From Pseudomonadota bacterium (GTDB lineage: Bacteria > Pseudomonadota > Alphaproteobacteria > Acetobacterales > Acetobacteraceae), in assembly GCA_021805485.1 (NCBI GenBank), contig JAJZFF010000439.1, positions 1-12,323 of the forward strand: DNA of 12,323 nt, in the 5' to 3' direction. The position numbers were made by a program, and so were the translations under genes. Within the stretch, counting starts at the first letter, position 1. Each line of letters opens with the position of its first letter. This document shows, piece after piece, positions 7,485 to 12,323 of this stretch. A model generated the notes under the pieces. That model was not told where the DNA came from, did not search any database, and saw only the letters and a list, made by a program, of their open reading frames with translations.

Positions 7485-8314
7485 CCGAACAGCGCGTCGC
7501 GCAGGCGGTGCCAGGTGTCGCGGTCGGTGGCGGCGATGAGACCGCCATCGATATCGGCGGGGCGCCAGACCTCGCCATCCGGCCGGCGGACATGGCCGCC
7601 GGCTTCCGTGACGATCAGCGTGCCGGCGGCATGGTCCCACGGCAGGGTGCGGCGGGAGACCGCGGCGTGCATGTGGCCGGAGGCCATGGCGCGGTAGGTG
7701 GCGGCGGCACAGCGCAGGTTGGGCGTCTGCCCAAGGGCTGCAAGGCTGCCGAGCACGCGGGATTTTTCGGCCCGCGCCATGTATTGCCAGGAGACCGAGG
7801 CGATCATCTCCGCCAGCGGCGCCGGGGATGCGACGCGCAGGGGCTGCCATTCGGCTTCAGCCGGCGTGCCGCGGAGCAGGAAGGCACCGGCGCCGCGCGT
7901 GGCGAGCATGGTGTCGTCGCGCAGCGGGTCGTGGATCAGCCCGGCGATGGTTTCGTTGCCCTCGACCAGGGCGATCATCAGGCCGAACAGCGGCAGGCCG
8001 GCGGCGTAGTTCTGGGTGCCGTCGATCGGGTCGATCACAAAGACGGGACCGGGGCCGGCGACCGCCCCGAGCAGCGCGGGATCGGCGGCGACGGCTTCCT
8101 CGCCGATCACCGCGGCATCGGGGAAGAGAGCGCGCAGGCCTTCGGTGAGGGCGCGTTCGGCCGCCTCGTCGGCCACGGTGACGGGGTCGAGCGGGCCGGA
8201 CTTGGTGCGCATGTCGGCCGGGCCGATATGGCCGAAACGGGGCATCACGATCGTGCGCGCGACGTCGCGCAGCAGCGCCGCGATGGCGGAAAGGTCGGTT
8301 CTGTCAGGCATCAT
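7481..8314 (-). CDS. Inositol-monophosphatase-family phosphatase (possibly histidinol-phosphatase)
   Basis: The product has 277 residues and belongs to the Mg2+-dependent, lithium-sensitive phosphatase superfamily (SuhB, CysQ, HisN, FBPase-like). Metal-site motifs are complete: VIGEE with E72/E73; D95-P-I-D98-G-T followed by QNYAAGLPLFG; and WDHAAGTLIVTEAGG with W226/D227. The N-terminal element KSGPLDPVTVADEAAE is also typical. These motifs do not separate inositol-phosphate, histidinol-phosphate or PAP substrates. The DPIDGTQNY variant and the length fit HisN-type members at least as well as SuhB, so no symbol is given. The start is ATG at 8314, with a second ATG directly after it at 8311; neither has a clear ribosome-binding site. 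It lies 23 bases downstream of hflX on the same strand, probably in the hfq-hflX transcript, and converges with mazG. Confidence 0.88.
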   Translation of the reverse strand: MMPDRTDLSAIAALLRDVARTIVMPRFGHIGPADMRTKSGPLDPVTVADEAAERALTEGLRALFPDAAVIGEEAVAADPALLGAVAGPGPVFVIDPIDGTQNYAAGLPLFGLMIALVEGNETIAGLIHDPLRDDTMLATRGAGAFLLRGTPAEAEWQPLRVASPAPLAEMIASVSWQYMARAEKSRVLGSLAALGQTPNLRCAAATYRAMASGHMHAAVSRRTLPWDHAAGTLIVTEAGGHVRRPDGEVWRPADIDGGLIAATDRDTWHRLRDALFG

Positions 8315-8337
8315 GGGCGGGAATCCGTAGCAGTGGG

Positions 8338-9645
8338 TCAGGGGACCGGGGCGTGCAGCGCGGCTTCGTGATCGCGCTCGAAGCGGGCGCGGTCCTCGGG
8401 GCGGAGCCGGACCTCGATGGCGATGGCTTCCTCGCCATCCGCGCGGGAGAGCACCTCGCCGTGGCGGTAGAGCCAGGCGAGGCCGGCGCCATCGGACGGG
8501 GCGAGCCAATAGGTCGCGACCTGCATGGCACCGGCGAGCCGGGCATCGATCGCAGCGCGCAGGGTTTCGAGATTCTCGCCGGACAGCGCCGAGACGGCGA
8601 TGGCGGCGGGGCCCGGCAGGTCGCGCCCGTCGGGGTCGAGCAGGTCGATCTTGTTCATCACCTCGAGGCAGCGGGACGACCAGCCCTCGTCGATCATGCC
8701 GGAGCGGGCCATGCCGTCGAGCACCGAGATGACGTCGGCGCGCTGGGCGGCGCTGTCCGGATGGGCGCAGTCGCGGACATGGAGGATGATGTCGGCGGCG
8801 GCGACCTCTTCGAGCGTCGCGCGGAAGGCGGCGACGAGTTCGGTCGGCAGGTCGGAGATGAAGCCCACCGTGTCAGACAGGATGGCCTGGCGGCCGGAGG
8901 GCAGGACGATGAGGCGCATCGTCGGGTCGAGGGTGGCGAAGAGCTGGTCCTGCGCGTGGACGGTCGCTCCGGTGAGGGCGTTGAACAGGGTGGACTTTCC
9001 GGCATTGGTGTAGCCGACCAGGGCGACGACCGGATAAGGCACGCGGTTGCGCGCGGCGCGGTGCAGGCCGCGGGTACGGCGGACCTCGTCGAGCTCGCGG
9101 CGGAGGCGGGCGATGCGGTCGGTGATCAGCCGGCGGTCGGCCTCGATCTGGGTTTCGCCAGGGCCGCCGAGGAAGCCGAAGCCGCCGCGCTGGCGCTCGA
9201 GATGGGTCCAGGAACGGACGAGGCGGGAGCGTTGATAGGCGAGATGCGCGAGTTCAACCTGCAGCACGCCCTCGGCGGTGCGGGCGCGCTCGCCGAAAAT
9301 GTCGAGGATCAGGCCGGTGCGGTCGATGACCTTGCACTTCCATGCGCGTTCGAGATTGCGCTGCTGCACCGGGCTGAGCACGGAATCGACCACGGCGACG
9401 CCGATCTCGGCCTCGGCGATGGACTCGCCGATCCGCCGCACCTGACCCTCGCCGAACAGGGTGGCAGGGCGGTGCGCGCGGATCTGCACGATTTCGTCAT
9501 GGGCGATGACGAGGCCGATCGAGGCGACGAGGCCGATCGCCTCGGCGAGACGGGCCTCGGCCTCGCGCGGGCCGTTGCGCCCGCCATGTTCCCACGGAAG
9601 CAGGACGGCGGCGCGGGTGGGCGCGGCCTGGGTGGGTATGCTCAA
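8338..9645 (-). CDS. hflX: Ribosome-associated GTPase HflX
   Basis: HflX is a GTPase that binds the 50S subunit and splits or rescues stalled ribosomes, for example after heat stress. The product has 435 residues (E. coli 426). The N-terminal domain contains TLFGEGQVRRI, VVDSVLSPVQQRNLE and VIDRTGLILDIFGERA. The glycine-rich linker SWTHLERQRGGFGFLGGPGE lies at about 146-164. The G domain follows: G1 GYTNAGKST at 211-219, G3 DTVGF at 258, G4 NKID at 331, G5-like SALSG. The start is TTG at 9645-9643: it lies 6 bases after the hfq stop, no ATG is in frame before the conserved region (RAAVLLP), and the weak AGG upstream lies in the hfq end. The hfq-hflX order is the classic one. Confidence 0.95.
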   Translation of the reverse strand: MSIPTQAAPTRAAVLLPWEHGGRNGPREAEARLAEAIGLVASIGLVIAHDEIVQIRAHRPATLFGEGQVRRIGESIAEAEIGVAVVDSVLSPVQQRNLERAWKCKVIDRTGLILDIFGERARTAEGVLQVELAHLAYQRSRLVRSWTHLERQRGGFGFLGGPGETQIEADRRLITDRIARLRRELDEVRRTRGLHRAARNRVPYPVVALVGYTNAGKSTLFNALTGATVHAQDQLFATLDPTMRLIVLPSGRQAILSDTVGFISDLPTELVAAFRATLEEVAAADIILHVRDCAHPDSAAQRADVISVLDGMARSGMIDEGWSSRCLEVMNKIDLLDPDGRDLPGPAAIAVSALSGENLETLRAAIDARLAGAMQVATYWLAPSDGAGLAWLYRHGEVLSRADGEEAIAIEVRLRPEDRARFERDHEAALHAPVP

Positions 9646-9651
9646 TCGAGC

Positions 9652-9963
9652 CTACCCGGCGTCGTGGTCGGGGTCGCCGGCGCGGCCGAGGCTGAGCGTG
9701 GGCCCCCCTGCCGGCGCGGCGCCTTCGGCCTTGGTCGCGTCGAAGAGCTGGATCGGCGCGCCGGGCATCACGGTCGAGATCGCGTGCTTGTAGACGAGCT
9801 GGGTGTGCCCGTCGCGGCGGAGCAGGACGGAGAAATTGTCGAACCAGGTGATCACGCCCTGGAGCTTCACACCGTTCACAAGGAACACGGTGACCGGGGT
9901 CTTGCTCTTGCGAACGTGATTGAGGAAGACATCCTGCACGTTCTGCGATTTTTCGTTGGCCAC
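9652..9963 (-). CDS. hfq: RNA chaperone Hfq
   Basis: Hfq forms a hexameric Sm-like ring that pairs small RNAs with mRNAs. Taking the GTG at 9963-9961 as start gives 103 residues beginning [19 protein letters not shown], which matches the usual alphaproteobacterial N-terminus. The Sm1 motif ([21 protein letters not shown]) and Sm2 motif (YKHAIST) are intact, and Q10/D11 match the proximal-face QD pair. A short tail rich in Ala, Gly and Asp follows. The GTG has AAGGA 8 bases upstream. Two ATGs at 9993 and 10005 are in frame (giving an extra [10 protein letters not shown] or longer) but lack a ribosome-binding site, so they are the less likely starts. hflX follows after 6 bases. A leader of up to about 130 bases precedes the gene. 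Confidence 0.95.
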   Translation of the reverse strand: MANEKSQNVQDVFLNHVRKSKTPVTVFLVNGVKLQGVITWFDNFSVLLRRDGHTQLVYKHAISTVMPGAPIQLFDATKAEGAAPAGGPTLSLGRAGDPDHDAG

Positions 9964-9971
9964 GTCTGGAA

Positions 9972-9976
9972 TCCTT
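9972..9976 (-). promoter_or_regulatory. Ribosome-binding site deciding the hfq GTG start
   Basis: AAGGA on the minus strand, within a run of seven A followed by GG, ends 8 bases before the GTG at 9963. The alternative ATGs at 9993 and 10005 have no comparable site. If either of those were used, this run would instead encode Lys-Lys-Lys-Arg. Confidence 0.6.
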
Positions 9977-10103
9977 TTTTTCTTGTCGGGCATGGCGGCT
10001 GCCATGGCGTGGGTGCATCAGGTCATGGCATCGGGCCGGAACCCGCTGCCGCATGGTCGGCCCCGCCGGTTGGGAGAGCCCGCAAACGGATGCCGCAGGC
10101 CGA

Positions 10104-10132
10104 GATATAGCTTGCCGGGGCGCCGAAACCAA
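10104..10132 (-). promoter_or_regulatory. Candidate sigma70 promoter of hfq-hflX-phosphatase
   Basis: TTGGTT (10132-10127) is separated by 17 bases from TATATC (10109-10104) on the minus strand. The -10 is identical to the one proposed for sdhE, while the -35 matches the consensus at only three positions. Transcription would start near 10097, leaving a leader of about 134 bases to the GTG. The rest of 9964-10103 holds nothing else I can support. Confidence 0.35.
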
Positions 10133-10154
10133 TCGGAAGCGCCCGGCATGGGAC

Positions 10155-10193
10155 AAAAAAACGCCTGTGGCGGGTGCATCGCACACCCGCCAC
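10155..10193 (-). terminator. Intrinsic terminator of the Hint-protein gene
   Basis: A perfect 10-base inverted repeat (10167-10176 with 10184-10193, arms GTGGCGGGTG and CACCCGCCAC, 7-base loop) is followed on the minus strand by 5 bases and a run of seven T (10161-10155). It lies 31 bases after the stop of the Hint gene. It would isolate that gene from the hfq promoter just downstream. Confidence 0.85.
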
Positions 10194-10223
10194 CATCACA
10201 AATCGCGGCGTATCGGCCGGAGA

Positions 10224-11780
10224 TCAGGCGCTGGCGCGCCGCATGGCGGCCGGCGCGGTCCAGAACAGGGCCTGGGCGGTCAGCGTCAACACCAGTTCGG
10301 TGCCGGCGCGCGGCAGTTGGATGGCGGCATTGCCGCTTGTCCAGACCCCGGCATCGCCGCCCGCGCGCGGCAGGCGGCCGGGTGCTGGGATCGCGGTTTC
10401 GAGGTCGAGCGCCGCGCCGTCCAGCGCCAGGCCAGCGACCGACAGCCCGAGGCGGCGGCGGTCGGTGGAGACCGGATCGACCTCGGCGGGGACGAAGGCG
10501 CCGGCGAGGAGTTCGAATTCGGTCACGTTCGCGGGCAGGGCGAAGCGGAAGGTGCCGGGCCTTTCCTCGCTGGCCTCGATGATCAGGTCGCCATGGCGCA
10601 GCGCGGGGCGGACGCGGACCAGGGCGAAGCCCTGCGCGGCGCGGCGCGCGGCGAGGCGGGCGCGGATCGCTGCCAGGGCATCGCCGCCGGTGACCAGCGG
10701 GGCGCAGCCTTCGGCCTCGCGGCGGGCCTGCATCAGGTCGGGGTGCAGGGTGACCGGCCCATCGGCGTTCTCGAAGAGGCCGCGATGGCCGGTATCGAGG
10801 AAGCTTTCGGCCGGCGCGCCCTCGGCCAGCAGGACGTCGTGCCCATCGAGCTCGACATGGAAATAGGTGACGCGGGAGGTGCGGTGGTCGGGCGCGATCA
10901 TGGTGCCGTCGACCAGATCCTTGGCCTGGACCAGCATGCCATCGAGATACATCGCGTGGTCGGGCGAGACCACGAGATCGCGCGCGGGGACGCCATCGGC
11001 CAGTGCCCCGGCGGCGATGCGGACCGGGCGGACCGCTTCGGGGCGCGGATGGCGGGCGATGTCGAGCGTGCGGCGGCCGATCCAGACCACGCGGCGCTCG
11101 GCGCCGGCGGCGGTGATGACGGTATCGCCGGCCTCCAAAGCCTCGACGACCGTCTCGCCGGCGGGGGTGCGAATATGCGTGCCGGCGGCGAAGCACGGGT
11201 TGAACTCGTTGTTCGTGGTGATGGTGAGGGCGACTTCGCCGCCCTCCGGCTCACGTCCCGGCTCGACCGAGGAGTCACCGGGATCCCCGAAACCAACGGT
11301 GATGGTCAGCGTGCCGGAGGAGGGAATGCTGCCGAACAGGGATTGCTCGATCGCGTCGATGAAGGGGACCACCGAACCCGCGATAAACGGGGTGTAGTCG
11401 AGGTTGAAGATCGGGTTGTTGGAGACGATCTGGCCGCCGGGGACGTCGAAAAGCTCGACCTGGTTGGTCGCGGCGAAGGTGGCCACATTGTTGAACGTAT
11501 TCAGGTCGGATTGCGACCCGGGCGATATGTCATAATTCTGGAAGTCGGTCGTCACGTCGGCCAGGACGATCGTATCGTTCGGGCCGAAATTCTGGATGTT
11601 GCCGCCCAGCCCGATCCCCATGCTGAACTGGTCAAAGGACATTGTGGGAACGTCGGTGAGGGCGCCCGGTTCGATGACGAGCCCGGTCGACGCCGTCGCC
11701 GGCGTTGGAAATGAAAGATTGCTGGTCAGCGAAGCGTTGAGAATCAGGGTATCGCCTGATGCTATTGTCGTTACGGACAT
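10224..11780 (-). CDS. Hint (hedgehog/intein) domain protein, Hint_2 type
   Basis: The product has 518 residues and its function is unknown. ATG at 11780 has GGGAGAG at 11791-11785. Residues 1-195 form a passenger-like segment with 21 Asp/Glu, one Arg, no Lys and no Cys. It contains GGNIQNFGPNDTIVLADV (59-76), which resembles the I-x-x-F-x-x-x-D-T-I-x-L strands of secreted beta-rich proteins. A Hint domain follows at about 196-340: C196-FAAGTHIRTP, a VEALEAGDTV turn, VVWIGRR, VSPDHAMYLDGMLVQAKDLV, VTYFHVELDGHDVLLAEG, ESFLDTGHR. Residues 341-518 end in a beta-rich tail (RRLGLSVAGLALDG, VWTSGNAAIQLP). No classical signal peptide or membrane segment is seen, so an acidic type I-like export route is possible. 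In the family the domain can cleave itself at its first residue; here that is the first cysteine in the protein. Base composition falls toward the 5' end of the gene. Confidence 0.85.
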   Translation of the reverse strand: MSVTTIASGDTLILNASLTSNLSFPTPATASTGLVIEPGALTDVPTMSFDQFSMGIGLGGNIQNFGPNDTIVLADVTTDFQNYDISPGSQSDLNTFNNVATFAATNQVELFDVPGGQIVSNNPIFNLDYTPFIAGSVVPFIDAIEQSLFGSIPSSGTLTITVGFGDPGDSSVEPGREPEGGEVALTITTNNEFNPCFAAGTHIRTPAGETVVEALEAGDTVITAAGAERRVVWIGRRTLDIARHPRPEAVRPVRIAAGALADGVPARDLVVSPDHAMYLDGMLVQAKDLVDGTMIAPDHRTSRVTYFHVELDGHDVLLAEGAPAESFLDTGHRGLFENADGPVTLHPDLMQARREAEGCAPLVTGGDALAAIRARLAARRAAQGFALVRVRPALRHGDLIIEASEERPGTFRFALPANVTEFELLAGAFVPAEVDPVSTDRRRLGLSVAGLALDGAALDLETAIPAPGRLPRAGGDAGVWTSGNAAIQLPRAGTELVLTLTAQALFWTAPAAMRRASA

Positions 11781-11829
11781 GCCGCTCTCCCGCGTTCAAA
11801 TATCTTTGGGAAATGAAATAAACTGACGC

Positions 11830-11911
11830 CACGATAAGCAATGACAACAAAAGATTCAATTTTTTTATTGCTTCAGCGGACGCGAATTTAACGGTGTGTT
11901 ATCTTATCGTG
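11830..11911. repeat. Nested inverted repeats in AT-rich intergenic region
   Basis: A perfect 9-base pair, CACGATAAG (11830-11838) and CTTATCGTG (11903-11911), spans 82 bases. Inside it a 7-base pair, AAGCAAT (11836-11842) and ATTGCTT (11867-11873), encloses a run of seven T. The two left arms share three bases, so the two pairings compete. The 60 bases from 11821 are 37% GC, in a window that elsewhere reaches 83% over a comparable length. The repeats sit between the mnmA stop and the Hint gene start. They could be the mnmA 3' end structure, an operator, or chance in AT-rich DNA. Confidence 0.5.
11831..11859 (-). promoter_or_regulatory. Candidate sigma70 promoter of the Hint-protein gene
   Basis: TTGAAT (11859-11854, four of six) is followed by a 17-base spacer and TATCGT (11836-11831, four of six) on the minus strand. 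A start near 11824 would give a leader of about 44 bases before the ATG at 11780. The -10 lies inside one arm of a 9-base inverted repeat. Confidence 0.4.
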
Positions 11912-11920
11912 CGAAAAATT

Positions 11921-12323
11921 TCATAAAATGAAACCGCCGCCCAGAACGCGGGATTCCTGATAGACGACGCAGGCCTGGCCGGGGGCGGCCAGAGCAGGAG
12001 TGTCGAGGGTGACGAGGTTGCGGGCGATGTCGATTTCGGCGGGGTGCGGCGCCTCGCCGGCGCGGAGCTTGACGCTGGCGCGGAACGGGGCGGCGGGCGG
12101 ATCGATCAGCCAGTTCGGCTCGGCGATCCGCACCTCGCGGCCGCCGGCGCCGCGCGGGCCGACGACGATGCGGCGGCGGGCGGCGTCGATCCTGGTGACG
12201 ACATGGCCGGAGGCGGCGCCGAGGCGCTTGGCCTGGCCGACCGTGTAGCGGGCGATGCCCTGGTGATGGTCGAGCACCGCGCCGTCCTCGGTGACGATCT
12301 CGCCGGGGGCGGCGGCATCGGGG
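11921..12323 (-). CDS. mnmA: tRNA-specific 2-thiouridylase MnmA (C-terminal part; N-terminus beyond window)
   Basis: MnmA makes the 2-thiouridine at wobble position 34 of tRNA-Lys, -Glu and -Gln. Only about the last 133 residues are in the window; the ATP-binding PP-loop domain and both catalytic cysteines are upstream, off the right edge. What is visible matches the C-terminal end of the family: PGEIVTEDGAVLDHHQGIARYTVGQAK (split in my reading as GEIVTEDG then HHQGIARYTVGQ), RIVVGPRG, REVRIAEPNWLIDPP, a beta-barrel strand FRASVKLRAG, and the ending PGQACVVYQE then RVLGGGFIL. The first in-frame valine GTG at 12277 is internal, not a start. The next gene downstream on the strand is the Hint gene, 140 bases away, with its own promoter candidate. 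Confidence 0.9.
   Translation of the reverse strand, partial: PDAAAPGEIVTEDGAVLDHHQGIARYTVGQAKRLGAASGHVVTRIDAARRRIVVGPRGAGGREVRIAEPNWLIDPPAAPFRASVKLRAGEAPHPAEIDIARNLVTLDTPALAAPGQACVVYQESRVLGGGFIL

Noticed and set aside
8353..10110. Plus-strand open frame of 585 codons across hflX and hfq
   Set aside because: Antisense to two well-supported genes, with shadow-type composition and no recognisable motif.
10053..11714. Plus-strand open frame of 553 codons opposite the Hint gene
   Set aside because: The minus-strand frame has a Hint domain, ribosome-binding site and terminator. The plus-strand product shows only compositional bias, and the frame runs through the terminator hairpin.
11851..11870. 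Possible intrinsic terminator around the seven-T run
   Set aside because: On the plus strand there is no stable GC hairpin just before the T-run and no plus-strand gene ending there. On the minus strand the run reads as A, not T.

Overview
The window is very GC-rich, densely packed bacterial chromosome with ordinary housekeeping content. The protein types suggest an alphaproteobacterium, most likely Rhodospirillales/Acetobacteraceae. The pointers are an Hfq whose N-terminus is close to the alphaproteobacterial form, an SdhE-Mfd-RecG cluster, a DEEQH-type Mfd, and a Hint_2-type protein of the kind common in acetic acid bacteria and their relatives. The family assignment is inference from protein character, not a database match.

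Left part (1-5611): a minus-strand pair sdhE-mfd joined by an ATGA overlap, with mfd running off the left edge. Facing away from it is a plus-strand pair, recG and a NUDIX hydrolase, also joined by an ATGA overlap. Only 42 bases separate the sdhE and recG starts, and a good sigma70-like promoter for sdhE fills that gap. Mfd (transcription-coupled repair) and RecG (fork remodelling) share the same superfamily 2 translocase core.

Middle part (5604-8314): msrP (periplasmic methionine sulfoxide reductase catalytic subunit, Tat-exported) on the minus strand, converging with the NUDIX gene and divergent from mazG (NTP pyrophosphohydrolase). mazG in turn converges with an inositol-monophosphatase-family gene. 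Both convergent junctions overlap in their stop regions and leave no room for an intergenic terminator. No msrQ lies beside msrP.

Right part (7481-12323): a minus-strand group hfq-hflX-phosphatase with gaps of 6 and 23 bases. hfq probably starts at a GTG that has a good ribosome-binding site, and hflX starts at TTG. Upstream is a monocistronic gene for a 518-residue Hint (hedgehog/intein) protein with a lysine-free, cysteine-free, acidic N-terminal segment. It has its own promoter candidate and a clear intrinsic terminator. An AT-rich, inverted-repeat-bearing intergenic region separates it from the 3' part of mnmA (tRNA 2-thiouridylase), which runs off the right edge.

There is no rRNA, tRNA, CRISPR array or insertion sequence that I can support, and no gene-free stretch longer than about 260 bases. 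I did not find a convincing new multi-gene system. The least explained item is the Hint protein with its unusual upstream region.
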